A stretch of DNA of 64,000 nt from NCBI RefSeq assembly GCF_901709675.1, contig NC_051090.1:5847842-5911841 (forward strand). The letters run 5' to 3'. Of the stretch, positions 38,173 to 51,942 are shown in pieces. The notes beneath the pieces are model-generated. The model was given only the letters and a program-made list of their open reading frames with translations. It was not told the DNA's origin and made no database searches. Made by a program: the position numbers and the translations under genes. The first letter of the stretch is position 1; each line of letters starts with the position of its first letter. The DNA is from Syngnathus acus (taxonomy: Eukaryota > Chordata > Actinopteri > Syngnathiformes > Syngnathidae).

Positions 38173-41052
38173 AATATTATGCATAACATGTTTTTCAGTC
38201 ACCCAAAAATGGCACAATTCAGATTGTTGTGAGAAAATGCTAGAGCTGCTGCTGCAACATTTTTAGGCCATACCGTTAATTACACAACAGACATTAAAAC
38301 TTGCAAGCTCCTCCAGCTAAAATGAGACACTCAAAGCTCCTCTGTTGCCTTGCAGGGGTTGTTTTTGTACTAAAAAGACATCAAATGGGGCTTTTAAATA
38401 TCCTCCAAAGGATTGCAATGTAAAAAGGGGGACTTCATTAAAATATGCAAAAAAAATTTGCTTTGGTTCTACTTGGCCGCTTGGAAAACAGGCCACTAAT
38501 CAGACGAGACATCCCCAGATGACCAGGTAAGAGGAAGAAGCAAAAGTTGCTCCCTGAAATCTGCCATTATCCAGATGGCACCATTAGCGATTAAGCCAGA
38601 GAAGTTCTTCTCGCTTATAATTGACTCCATAGGCTATTAGGCAGGTTGGCACTCGGCGAGGTCCACCGGTACACACCCCAGATGTTCCCACTGCGAGCAG
38701 GTGAAAGTTTGACTCTTTTTTCCGAGTGCTGGCGGAAGGTCCTGTAGATGGACACGGAGCTGGGAAGAAGTCACATTCAATTATATCAACGTCTCTATCA
38801 GCCTGGCTGTTTTCATTCTCTCTCTTTTGCCATCTCTCAATCTCCCTGTCGGGCCTTCTTTCCATCCCGCTTTGGGGAAAGACAGATTAAAGTGCTCTGT
38901 TTTCTGTGGAAGATCTTTGTCTCTCCCTTTTGGGTTTATCCAATGATAAAATTATATTGTCATATTATCGCTCTTGTTGGTCTTTTGAGTGTGTGTGCAG
39001 GCAAAGTGATGCTTCTTTATATGTTACGCGTATATGTGTATTCTTGGGGTGTGGAATCGATCCCAAATGGATTGTTCTGGTTGACTTTTTTTTTTTTATG
39101 CTCTCAATTTTTTGGAAAATATTATTAACAGTTGAGAATAGGGACCAGGCCACCCCATGAATGGTAAAAGTCCGCTTATAATTCAAGACCATTGAAATGA
39201 ATTAGGGGGGATGTTGTCTTATACATTATATATATTTTTTAAAACTAAAAAGCCGATTAATCGGTAATCGTTTTTTTTTTTTGTTTAAAAATATTGATAT
39301 ATATTGTTCTTGCTCTTTCTGGACTCGGGTGCAATTTTTAGAAAGAACCGGTTTGGCCTCTGCAGACAAAAATCGTAGCGTACTGTAGCTCCCGATTCCT
39401 AGTCGATTTTCAATTCTGTCATTAAGCTTTTAGATAACAAAAAAAAACACTAATAAAGAAAAGTCTGCTCATTCTGCTGTGATGTTTATCATCTAATTTT
39501 AAAATTTAAACAGTGAAGCTCGACGGTTCTTTTCAAAACACTGCCGCGTTTAATTCTTTTTTCCGACGTAATTCTCGTGGGAAGACATTGCTCAATGTCA
39601 TCAAACAACAACTACCGCCACAAGGTCAACGTTCCACAAGGCCTCATTGAAAGGAAGTCGATGCTTAGTTCCACCACTAGTTCTACAGCAGGCATGAAAA
39701 GGCCCGTTTTTAAGCATTTGGATTACATTACTGAATGGACTTTGAGTAATCCCTTTATAGCAAGGAAAAAGAGCTAAAAGGCATTAATTATTCATCTCCT
39801 CATGGCTCGCGGTAAAAAGGAGAGGCGCTCTCGGGTTTCCATCGGCTATTAGTAAACAAATCAATGCTGCTGGCTGAGCTCCTCCCCCGGTACTGAGCCA
39901 TCTGCCCTTTAACATGACTTTCAGGGATGGACCATGGAAGAATTTCAAGAAAATCTTGATTCCCACAATCTGTTCCGCAAGCATAACACCTAATGTATTC
40001 ACGGCATCCGTCTAATTTGTTCCAACAGTTGTTTCATTGATGTCCCGAACGGGCAGGTACGACACATTTCCGCCTCTGTGAGCAGACACGCAAATTTGTC
40101 ACAACCCACCTAACAATAGGTAGTTGATATAATCAAACAGCACCGTTTGAATCCATAATCCAATTTCTCTGGCTAGCTTCATTGTAATTTGTTATCACCG
40201 TAATTATGAACTGAATTGTGAACTGAATGCCAGGGAATTGAATCAGGCGAGAGAAAAAGAATAATATGATTGAGAACTGCGAGGAATCAATACGGCTCTG
40301 CTTGTCATCTCCACGCTGGCCCGAATCTTGGCTGAATGTGCTTCTTTGGGGGATTGGGCTTAATTCAATCCGGGAGAGCTAACGCACTCCCTGTCCCCTT
40401 TGCGTGGTAGACAACATCTCTGTCTTGATTTAGACTCTGTGCAGGGGCGCTGTGCTGGGAGTCATGCCTGCGAGGAAGGTATACGATGCTTGATTTTATT
40501 TCATTTCGCCGAATCAACTCCGAGGAGCCCCGCAGACTACAGCAACATGTCACTTACTGTCGGTAGAAGTGAAGAGACTGTTGCATATGGAATAATAAAA
40601 AAAAATTCGAGACTGCAGAACAATAATATCATGTGATTGATGTAACCATAGAGCGATACAATATAAGTAGTGTTTTTATTTTCAATTCTCCAATACCGTT
40701 AAGTTCAAAACTATTTGGACAGTAACAAACATTTGAGAGTTTTGTCCGTATTTATGTTCTTAGCGTGTACACGTTCCGTTTTATTCAAAAGATTTTCTTT
40801 ATGTGGCATGTTGTGTAGTTCCTAGTTAGAATTTATGGTCAAATTAGACATACAACTAAGTTATGTGTTTAAAACAACCACTTAACTATGCCTTAAACAC
40901 CGTTAAGGAACCGATAATTAATTAAACACAAACGGTTTAGCAATGCGTGTAGACCGAAAATGTAGTGTTATTTTTGCGGAGGGAAGTATTTAAATTAAAT
41001 AATGAAAGTTATTTGAAATCATTGACTTCTCAGGAGCCCCTGGACGTCAGTG

Positions 41053-41085
41053 ACTTTTAAGGTCCTGGTAACTTTTAAGGTCCTG
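41053..41085. repeat. Two-copy direct repeat, 18-bp period
   Basis: ACTTTTAAGGTCCTG occurs at 41053-41067 and again at 41071-41085, separated by GTA. It is a short local duplication with no other evident role. Confidence 0.85.
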
Positions 41086-43040
41086 CTTTACCAGGTCGTC
41101 ACGGCAGCCACCTTTACTTGCTGAACTTTGAATGCCTTCACAAATCCATTCTTTTCTTTTGCTGTATGCTTATAGGCCGCCTCATACACCTCATAATCCA
41201 TTTTATATGTGACCCCCAATATGTCCTACCCCATCTTAAAAAAAAACAACAACACCTTTTCTTCCTATCCACTTTTCACAGGTCACCCTCATAAACAAGA
41301 ACAAAATATTCATGCATGTATTTTGAACTGGCTCGTAAAATAAGAGCCTATTCTTGCAATTCTGAAATGCCTTTTATTTGAGTGCAATTTGATTGTGTTG
41401 TGTGCCGTTCGTATGTGAGGGGCCGCTTGTAAAGGTTATACAGCCCTGTGAAAGGCAATCTCATTCGCCAGCCACAGAGGGGGAATGTCCCTGCAGATGT
41501 GCACTGGGGGAAACAAATGCTTCTCCCTGTCTTGTTATGGGAACATACTGATAAGGTGGGTCACAACATGCTGAAGGCTGATTATTAGAGTGCCTTTTAA
41601 CACACTTCATTTTGACCATCATCCATTGGAGTTATGAATAATGTACTCTTTTGCAATTGTTACCTGCATCTTGCCCTTTTTCGCTCGTTGAGCTGTCTGT
41701 GTGTTTATTTAATTCGTCCAAGTTATTGCAAATCCACCCCTTCCACCTACATGTTGGAAATGGAGGGGGGGGTTCATTGCTGGGGAAGAGGATATTCAAC
41801 AGGGGCGCCCACGGTGGCAAAGCCATTTCCAATAATGTCTTCTTTCTGCAACAACAATCGTGTTTAACCCCAGTGGCTTCGGCTGCCCACTATTTGTCAT
41901 CCCACCTCTTCCTCCCTCGCTTCCTCCGTGCCTTCATGTACTCAGGCAATCGCGAGGAAAGTATGCTTCGTGATTGCATGGTGGCTACACTGCCTGAGTC
42001 ATAGCGTCGCTCGGATTCAAGCCAGAGACGATTGTTTAGTCTACCTGTGCTTTGTCGGAGTTTTTGTTGTTGTTGTACATCATGTAGGGAAAATCTATAA
42101 AAAAATTAAAATGTGACTTTTTTTGTTGGATTAGATTTGGATTTCTCATTTTGTCTTGTCATTTGTAGCAATAGTTTAACACAATTTTCAAGTCCAGGGT
42201 GACATTTTACAGTTTCATCCTCCATTTTGTTGGGCACAACAGGAGGTTTGAGTCGTATATAGAGCAATAAAGGAACCCTGGTGAGGTGTGTTGAGTCGAC
42301 TGAGCGAAAGGATGGGAAAGTGATTTGTGGCGAAACGGATAGGCTTTGCACCATAAGCTGAGTTGAAGAGCTGATTTAAAAGTTGTAAGGCGGCGTTGTC
42401 TCGTCCCGAAAAGATGAAAGAGGGGCTGCAAGTTGAACGAGAAAAAGAACGTGTACGACGCCAGTGTGCATTAGTGCGTGCATGCGCGCCACAGATGGAA
42501 CGACTTCTCAGGGATTACGGTGTAACTGCAAGAGGAGTGAGGTGGTAATTGCGTTTTAATTACTGTGTTGATGCTTTTGCGCTTTGCCAGATGGAAGGTG
42601 CTTTACCGATATAAGCACAAAATGAATCAGCCCTCGAGAAAATAAATCGGGCCGTTGGTGACGACTGGTTGGTTACCTGCTGTGTCGCAGGTGATAATGA
42701 TTTGTTTAGGTGGTTGAGAGGCAACAAACACCTTCAGACGACGCTTCCACCTTCCACCTCGGCTGGAATGACTCATTTTTGACCTTATGTAGCCCTCCAT
42801 AAAGATAATCATACCTCTGTGTAGGCTGTGTATGATGATATGTTATATCCAGGCTTTTAAAAAAAAAAAGAAAAATTGGAGGTTATGAATGACACCGGTT
42901 TTGCTTTTTGGGGGCGGAGTTAAGTTGAATTGTCACTGAGACATATTTATGGACGGTGAGAGTGGCATGGGAGAAAGAGTGATGGCACCAAAAAAATAAC
43001 ATTGCTTATGATGACATGTTTTTGCTGCTCGTACACATTT

Positions 43041-43073
43041 ATTGATTTGATTGATTGATTGATTGATTGATTG
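43041..43073. repeat. TTGA/GATT tetranucleotide microsatellite
   Basis: About seven TGAT units with one irregular spacer at the start. Confidence 0.85.
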
Positions 43074-43325
43074 GCGAGATGCATTGTACCATGTTGTTAT
43101 GATGTTGCTGTGATTTATTAGCAATCTGCATGCCACCTATACTCTCTCTACACTCTGCACAATGGAGATATATTTAATTTATTTAATGGGATTGAAGCCT
43201 GCTGAACTGTAACATGGCAGCCATATAGATCTCATTCAACCATCAGCTTTTTTATTGTAATACAAGGTGCTCGGACCCTGGAGTGCATTTCAAACAGATA
43301 TTGGAGAAGGCCAGAAACTTGGTTT

Positions 43326-43347
43326 AAAAAAAAAAAAAAAAAAAAAA
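43326..43347. repeat. Poly-A tract
   Basis: A run of 22 adenines about 160 bases upstream of a Tc1-like remnant. Confidence 0.85.
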
Positions 43348-43504
43348 GCTTGTTAGTGTGTGAAGCTCATAATCCAGAGGTCGGGGTTAGGGTGTCATAA
43401 ATGTGGGATACAGACAGTTCTTAATAACGGCAGCCGTGCTAAAACCAGACAGGGCATTTGTTCAGTTTTGCAATATCACATGATACAAAACCTTTTGGGG
43501 AAGG

Positions 43505-43575
43505 ACTTTTTTGTGTTCCAGCATGATTCTGCACCAGTGAACACAGTTCCTGGCTCAAGGCCATGTTCCATAAAT
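43505..43575 (+). mobile_element. Decayed Tc1/mariner-like transposase fragment
   Basis: The frame reads DFFVFQHDSAPVNTV, resembling the catalytic-domain segment of Tc1-family transposases (FQxDxAPxH around the second catalytic aspartate), with the usual histidine replaced by asparagine. The DNA CAGCATGATTCTGCACCAG and, further on, TCCATAAA resemble a Tc1-like element common in fish (CAGCATGACTGCACCAGTG...TCCATAAAGACATGG). Only about 70 bases are recognisable. The reading frame ends soon after, and no inverted terminal repeats were found nearby, so it is a dead fragment. Confidence 0.5.
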
Positions 43576-46500
43576 CTTTAGAAAAAACGACAACAACCAG
43601 AACAAAAAACCCAACAAAATCAAGAGGAGGTTTTGTCTGGTTTCTAGGAAATTAAAGATGTAGTCAAATGTGATTTGAACAGTTTGAACCGTCTGAATTA
43701 TTGTGCTGCAAAAACACCAGTAACTGCTTTTGTCGTTTCGTGGAATCCATCTCAAGTTCCCGTAAGAAGCTTTTTAAAAGCTTTTCTTGCTTCTTTATTT
43801 TTGTCTTGCACTCGTATTTGATAGATGCCACTTCAAATGGGATAAGAATTATTTTTTATTTTTAAACCATATCACTAGCCAAAAAATGGCTGCTAGCCTA
43901 AAGATGAGCTCCACTATGTTTCTGAATTATGCGGGTGGCCAGAATGATAGGAAACCTCTAAAGTGTACACTTGACTTCAGGTGAATGTGGAAAAGAAACG
44001 TGAGTGTCAAATTTGCTCAACAACCTTTCTGTGTGTTCTTTGCAACCGGGCGGCCATTTTAAGGCAGTCGATCCGACACCATCCCCGTGGCTCTTTGACC
44101 TCTGGCTCCTTCCTCCCACTCTCACGTTGTCTTTCCTTCCACATTCTCTTCCCCCCCCTTCCGTCTGTCTCTTTCACTCGCTCCCGCTTTTTGCTTCTCG
44201 GCGCTATGCGAGACGCCTGAGCGAGATAAGGCAAGCGTGATAAGATGACTTCCATCACAGCCCTCCTTCATCTTTTGCAGAGCAGTACCTTAGAGGAAAA
44301 TTGTATTTGTATATCATATGCTCACACGCCGGCTTCAGGCAGGATAGCAAGTAAATGGGTTTGCGATACGCTCGCCGTCCATCTTCTGCCCATTTGACGA
44401 CCGTTATGTACAGTGGCAAAGGTAGTAGACATCGACAAGCGGGCGTAAGCGACTTTTCATCAGCCTCTCCTGCGCATTTTTATGCGTTCATTCTGTTCCC
44501 GTAAAGGTCATTTCAATGTTAACACCTGCGTTTAGACATTAATGGACACATTAAACACATTAACGGCTTGTATCGGTTTAGATTGATGTGACCGGGTTGT
44601 AAAAAAAATACCTCTTCAAAGTTTTCACATGCAACCTTACACAAAGTGCGGCCTTCTGTGAAATGGTTTTACTGCGCACAGCCCAGTGGGCTGGAGCCGG
44701 TGTTGAGACTTGGTTGGAATGTTATTGTTGATTGCATTTTCAAAATCATTGTTTTGCTTGGGATTTTTCTGCCCTGTGCTTTAACAACTGTAAAAAAAAA
44801 AAAATCTGGGATAATCTAGAGTAATTAAAATTAATTAGCTAAGAATACATTGAAATTGCTTCTTTTACTCCAAATTTTAATGATTTTTTTTTTTGTTAAT
44901 CGAAATGTTCCTTATCTAGGCATGTTTTAAATATCGCTGTAATATCGATATCAGCAACCAACCGTATCGCATTTTTCTTAAATCAAATCTATTTGAAATG
45001 ATAAAGATATTATTCAAGATGAGAATGAATGCATATACTTTAGCTATCATAGAATCCTCGCTAGAACCAAACCGGCTGGTTACTTCACCCAGAACTATAC
45101 CACAATAAAAAAAAAAAAACTCAACTATAAAGAGATTATTGGATTTTGAGTCAATAGTAAAAAGATTAGACTGAGCAATGTGTTTTTAGAAGACACCACA
45201 CAAATAGACCGCCACTTTTAATCTCACTAAATACACACTCCCTCTGCCATATGGCACAAATATAATCAACATTTTGCCAAAAACCGTCACACCAAAACGA
45301 TCTACCGATTAAAAATAATCAACATTATTAGTTTTATTGCTGAGACTTTGACACATTTCAAAAAGTGCGTGACATTCCTCTCGCCAGCTATGCAGAAAGT
45401 CGATTCTACATTCTACAAGTCGAAAGAAAGCGGCAGGCACTCGTTGAGTACAATTGCTCCTCGCCGACATGTCACCATTAAAGGTTCTACAAACTGATGG
45501 CCTCTTGTGTGCGCGCTTTCCAGTGTCATTCTCAATGACTTCTTTTTGCCACTTTATGTAATATTCTCTCTCTCACACACACACACTTCTGCTGTAATAT
45601 GCACAAATGCACACATGACACACTTGTCTCTGATGTGCCGGCGTTTGTTGGTAATGAGATTCCTGCCGGATAGAAAAAACTCGCGGGAGAAGGGCTGCCC
45701 CTTTTTAAACGATTCTGTCTCTTTCGCTTTCTCTCTCTTTTCTCCACCGAGAACGTGTAACACTTGGACACATGGGCTCACAAGTAACACTGCATGGAAG
45801 TTTGCATTCTTCAAACATTGTCATGTGGAAGCTTTTTTACACGTATGAGCCGAGGAAAGATAATTACAAGCCTTTAGCTGTCATTTTGTGGCTCCCTACT
45901 TTCTCTCATGGAGTGGCGCCTCATACCGTACGCCGAATCTTTGGGAAAGACACAGGTTTGATGAAGTACACGGTGCCACAGAGGACAAGCAGAACTCATT
46001 TCCTGTGGCTGCCTTTCAACCTCATCTGTATTCTCATTTCCTCCTTCTGCTCAAGAGTACGACAATGTCACTTCTTGGCGGCGTGAGCACACAGGCGTGT
46101 TTACGCCTAATGTATTTGTCTCGTCAACCAGCCGAGTATTAGCAACCGTAATATTTGTGCAAAGTGGAGACGGGGAAGAAAATATATTCCTTTCCAATGA
46201 GAACTGTCGTATTTCCGAGCAAGAAAATATTTTCCATCAAAATTTTCACCAATATAAAATAAAAAAATAAATATAATACAAAAGTTTCAATATTAACTAA
46301 TGTTACTTTCTTCTCTTCTCACAATGTGTTGTGGCAGGTTTCCCCATCTTGAATAAGTCTGAATAGTTGGGCCTTCATCTTCAAGTTCATTGGACTCTTT
46401 TCTTTGCACTTCCATGTTGTCGGAATATTTTCCTCGCTTTTTGAATCGCCTACTTACCGAAACCTCTGATAATAATCCTTTGTAAATAGGAAACATGGCT

Positions 46501-49065
46501 TGGGTATAATTCATATGCCTTTCCGTTCCCCGAGTCTATGTGTTGGAATAATCTGGCACGATAATGATGGAGCTAATCGGCTCTGCGTGTCTCCTAAAAA
46601 AAAAAAACAGACCAAGGTACACAAGAAAGAACTCGCGACACCTACTTTCATATTTTATATGCTGTTCAGAATTTTCTCATACGGCACAACTACTTAAGCA
46701 AAGTCTTCCATGCTTGGATCGATCGAACAGCCCAATGTTTTTATAATGAAACATTCTACCGATCACCGGCTTTTCCAATCATGTTTCCCGTAACAGAACA
46801 TACATTTCATACGGGGCTGTGGCGTGCAACGTAATCTGTGACATTAAGCACCACGCCATATTAATCCATTTGCACTTTCCCCTGTTGATTAGAGTGCATG
46901 TGAAATGTGACGGAGCTTTCTTGGTATAGGGCAGCCGTTGCCTGGGGTGGCAGGTGCTGTGTTGAGAGCTTTCATACCAAGCCATGTCCGCATTCAGATG
47001 GTGATTTATTACCCCGTACAACTCACCCAAGCTACACCTTAAGCGACACAAAGTAAAACACACACACGTGCGTTTGGCATTTAAGGAAACACACCCCAAA
47101 AAAAAAAAAAAAAGTATAATACAACAAAGAGTGCAAAATTCATGTTTCCACATACCCGAATATGAGCTGTCACACACAATGTGTACCAGCTATAATTAAT
47201 CACATTCATGCCAAACACGTTCATGTGTGAGAGAGAGCTTGAGTGTATCCAAAGTGAGAATTAAATGAATTTTCTTTCCATGCACACAGAAGCCATATGT
47301 GGCCCCCGTCATGTAAAGCAGGACTTCATTTCCACCTGATGAAAGCCAAAGGAACCCATCACCCTTATCGCTTTGTGTGTCCCGCTGATCTGATATGAAA
47401 CTGAGCAAATGTAAAGCTGACAGTGATCAAATTAATTTACCCAAATAATTATCAATGCACATCATTTCTTCACGGCACTATAAAACACCATCAATGTCCG
47501 CAGGTGTGCTCCCGAGGCCATTGCACACACTTTAATATCCTCACCCCGAAAAAAAAAATATAGAATGTGACTGATAAGAGAAAGAGGAGAGAACAGTTAG
47601 GAGAGATCAACAATCCCATACAGAGAAGAGAGCACTAGTCCATTGCCAGTATGGCAAAGGTCACAGTCAATTTCGAAAGGAGCGGGTCTTGAATATTGGG
47701 GAGGGGAGGGGTGAGGGGGCGCTCCTGTGATTTGTCATAAAAGGCTTGAGCCAGACCAGGGCCAGATGTGATCAACATGGACCTTGTGGAAATCCTTGTC
47801 TTATTGGAGGCTGAGAGACCAAAAGAAGCACAGCATCCACAGCGAGGCCATGTTTTTGTGTTCTTTTTTGTCATTTCCACATGGAATTTTATACATAAGC
47901 ACGCAATTGTGCGACAAACTTTATCTGTAACTCAATAGCATGGTGAGCGAGTTTAAATAGGTGATTATAAGAAAGCTAGCTTAGCGGCTAGCATTACAAT
48001 TAATCGATTTCATACCGCTTTTTCATTTCAAACTAAATTTTCTTTATAATCTCAAATATTTTATATTAAATGTAAGGACCATTTGAATGATGACCACCTG
48101 TTGAAAGGACTTTTTTTTATCGTAAACCCTCTTTGGAGTTCCGCCACCCAAGTTGAGTGTTGACGTGACACTTTTGGCATTTGTCAGCCCACCAACCTTA
48201 AAATACCAAGTCACCATCACCCAGACGAGAACGAGCCGCTATCTAAGTTGTCAGTCAGAGCAAGGAGGTGCAAGGCAGGCTAGCAGTCAGCCGTAATTGA
48301 CGTGAGTAGAGTTGACGTCCCGAACGGAGCGCTTCAGGTTGGTCTTCGACTGGGACCGAGCAGCCCATCATTGCCAGTTATTAAGCAGCTTGTGCTCGGC
48401 TGCACTCACTCAGAGCCAAGCGGCCCGTCTCCGAGCGTTTACATGTGAACACGGCGACGTGACGAGCTGAGACAGTGCGCTTGTTGCTGTGCATGGAATA
48501 TATTTTGTGAAAGATTTGAACTATAACTTTATACCTGTGTGTGATGTTTGATTGGCTCTTGGCCTGGTTGTTAGCCGACCTGACGCATTCTGCAGGCTGT
48601 TCTGTAAATGTTGGCATGATCCGTGCTCCGCAATGCGCTCACGCATCGACCCTCTGCTCATCCCGTTTTCTTTTTTTTACCGCCTCCTATTTTATAGCTT
48701 GTAAAGTTGCTGAACTCTCTCACAGGGGGAAGCAGCTTGTCTCTGCATTTTTTTTTTTAATGTGTGGCACCTGCAGAGATGGCTGTAGATGAAAAATGAC
48801 GTAATTTCTTTAGCTTTTCTTCCCCATTGACCCCATTGCGTCCTTTTAATGTAATTCATCCTCATACATAAAAAAAATCTGTATAGATTGCCAATTATGA
48901 GCGTTATGATTATCATGCTATATATTTAATATCGCTATCATTGCTAATAAGCAGGTCCCTATGCTCTTGTGTTGATTTTGACACCAACAGGAGATGGCAA
49001 AGACAAGCCTTATGAATATTAAAGCAGGGTTTGTCATACAGTACGAGGGAAGCCCCGGAGTTTCC

Positions 49066-49081
49066 TCATGAATATTCATGA
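49066..49081. promoter_or_regulatory. Perfect 16-bp palindrome TCATGAATATTCATGA
   Basis: The 16-mer equals its own reverse complement and contains ATGAATATTCAT, like a palindromic POU-domain dimer site. A second ATGAATATT half lies upstream near 49012. Any regulatory role is inferred only from the motif. Confidence 0.25.
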
Positions 49082-51927
49082 TGGCCTCCCTCCAGAGCCT
49101 CTGAAATCCCCGCCTTCCTTCGGTGCCCTCTAACATAAACACCCTTGTGGTTTTTGTGGACCTCAGGTTGGTTTCTGAGTTTCGTGGCAGGAGGTGGTAT
49201 AACTACTCACAATTTGAGCTCCAAATTAGATGACAGCGTTTTTACGCTCTTCTCTTGGCCGGTGTAACTTTGATTAGAAGACTCGTAATTCCTCATTAAT
49301 TGATTTCAGACGCCACAAAAAAAAAAATGGGAACAATATTGTACTTCATAAAAACATAATAGAGCAATTAAATAGGATATAAAAAGAGTTGCTTAACTTG
49401 GCCACCGGGGGCAGTATAATGCAGAAACAAATAAAGAAGCATTTTATTACTCTTATAACCAGCGTAGTAAGTGCCAATAATTGTCATTTTTCGCAGAGGA
49501 TAAAGAATTGTGTACATGTAAGAATTGTTATATTGTCTGTCTACATGTTTTGCTGCACCGTGGTTGTTCAAAATATACATCTCTTCTTTACACAATGTCT
49601 AATCCTCTTTTTAGTTTGACAGTAAACATAAACTGGGAGTGGCATTAAACAGCTAGAAGGATTGAAATGCATTTTGATAGTTTGTGACTCAAGTCTCCTG
49701 TGGTGATTAGCATTTATGGCAAATAATATACCAGAAGTTCTCACCATCGCCACAAGTCTATTTATTTTGATGCAAGGCACTGCATTTCTGACTTGTGATT
49801 TTCTTCCACTCCTGTCTCGTTACATCTTTCCATTCTCGCTCCCATCGTAATCCCCTTTCCACCATATGAGTATAGACAGCAAGCCAATAAAAAGAGAGAC
49901 CCCTTTGAAGGGTGCCTCCATAGTCTTTTTTTTTTTTGTCAATCGTAGTCCCTCTGTTGCTTTTTTCTTTGCTGTCCTTTCAGTCCATATAATTGGAAAT
50001 TTCCTCCGCTTTAGCCTGTCACAGTGAAGGACAATGTGGCATCCATGTTCTGTGGAGCATGCTGGAGAGAACTGGAGCATTGTCTTATGTAGGCGAGGCA
50101 AGCGTGGTCTGGGGACTTTATCTAAATTGAATATCCGTCTTGTTTTTTAGCCTTATAATGAGAGTGACACCGCGAGCGGCAGAGTCTTTCACACCACTGT
50201 CAGCCCGCCTCCTTTTGAAAAGTTGACAGATAACATGCAATGGGGATACATGAAAGGCTGTTTGTGAGAATATTCTCCAACGCAAGAGAGTGTTTTTACA
50301 GAACGCCACCCAATTATATGTGAAGACTTTCTTTTCCGGCTACTTTATTTAGAATGTGTAAAGAATGAGTCTGCTGCCGTTGCTGTATAATGATTAAGGA
50401 ACTGGATTCATTCTTAAGTCTTTTTAGCGAGAGTGTGTATGACAAGTAGCGTCAGCCGCGATGTTTTTTTTTTTTTTTTTCCCCCCCCATAAGATTCTGC
50501 TATGTCTGCAGTGTAAACATTTTTTTGTGTGTCGACTTTGTGAATTTAATTAATTCAAACTTAGCACGCACCTGGCACCATTTAAAGTGCTTCTGCCGAA
50601 CCAGGAATATAGTTAAGATGTTTTAGTAGGCTTTTCTCGACATTTATTTTGGTTTCTAGTAGGACACCTTAAGACTTGTTATGTTATGTTATCACTGACT
50701 GTCATTTGGAACTGCTCATATTTCCAACCAAGTTCCAGTCGAAAAAAAAATCTTATTGAGAAAATGTCTTAAAATATTTCATATTCTCGCCAGCCTCCCT
50801 CTCATGCAGAAAAACAGGACGGCGGAGGAGGTTCAATAAATGTAGGGATGTCGGAAAAAAATGTCAATTCTGAACAAGAGGCTGTTTATAATGAGCATGC
50901 AGATGGTCTTGAGGAGAATACTAAGCAATGGCCATGACAGACGGGCTGACAGTCTGGCGCAGACCCTGCCACTCAGGAGACCAGGGGAGAGGCCAGGGCA
51001 CTTTCGATCACTGTCAATGCCCTCCGGTTTGCCTCCGTCTCGGCCTTCCTCCCGCTTCACCGGCATGTCTCCTTTTTCCTCTCGCCGCCTTCTCTGACAC
51101 TTACATCCTCTCTTGTTGTTCCGTCTCGGAATTCAAAGCAGGCCCTCTTTAAATGTTGTAAACAGAGACAGCTCTGTGATACCTTGTTGGCGTTCCGTGG
51201 AAAATAGCAACTTCACTGCTGGACTTGGATTTTGGGAGTAGAAGCCAAGTTGATTTTTGTCTGTAAAGTAAACTTGGAAGATAAATGTTTGAATGGCATC
51301 TGCCCATTTTTATTTTTATTCCTCAAATGAGTTTTGTAATTAACACCGTCTGGAGTAGAACAGGTGAGAATTTCAAGCTAGGAATAGAAGTGGCAGGTCT
51401 TGCAACATTCACTTCTTCTTCAGCTCCCAAAACTTTTCAAATATGTGTGCTTCAGATGTTCTGAATCATTACGTTCAACCTAATGTATGCACATTTAGAT
51501 ACCGAGACTTGTTGTTCTTATGCATTTTATTTTTCACTCGAGGTCTGCGTGTCGGTGTGTTGTCGGGAGATTAGAATCCCGCCAGTCTTTATATCTCTGA
51601 TGGTAGACTAATGTGATGGAGCAGAGTGAAGCTATATTTAGGACACTTTGGTGACAGTGACTGTGCCACTTAGATCCACTTTTTGTCCATCCTCCAGAGA
51701 TAGGCCGGCTATTACCTTTTTTTAAGTAATGTCACATTTCAATGAGAAAAACATTCTATATTCATCCATTATAAAATACGGTTATTTATTTATTTATTAT
51801 GTATTATTATTATTATTTTTAGATTTTTTAATATAAGGTGGCAATGCTTTGCAGGGGGCTCTATTTGCCTTTATGTGTGTATTGTTTTATAGTTATGTCC
51901 TTCAATTGACTTGCTCCTCAGCGTCTG

Positions 51928-51942
51928 CCCCCCCCCCCCCCC
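51928..51942. repeat. Poly-C tract
   Basis: A run of about 15 cytosines in intron 3. Confidence 0.8.

Noticed and set aside
46779-47177. 132-codon minus-strand frame
   Set aside because: It includes poly-A/poly-T-derived Phe runs and has no recognisable domain or splice context.
50861-51152. 78-codon + frame rich in Arg/Ser/Pro
   Set aside because: It looks somewhat protein-like, but the opposite strand and another frame are also open, which points to GC-rich composition rather than coding. No splice pair was found.
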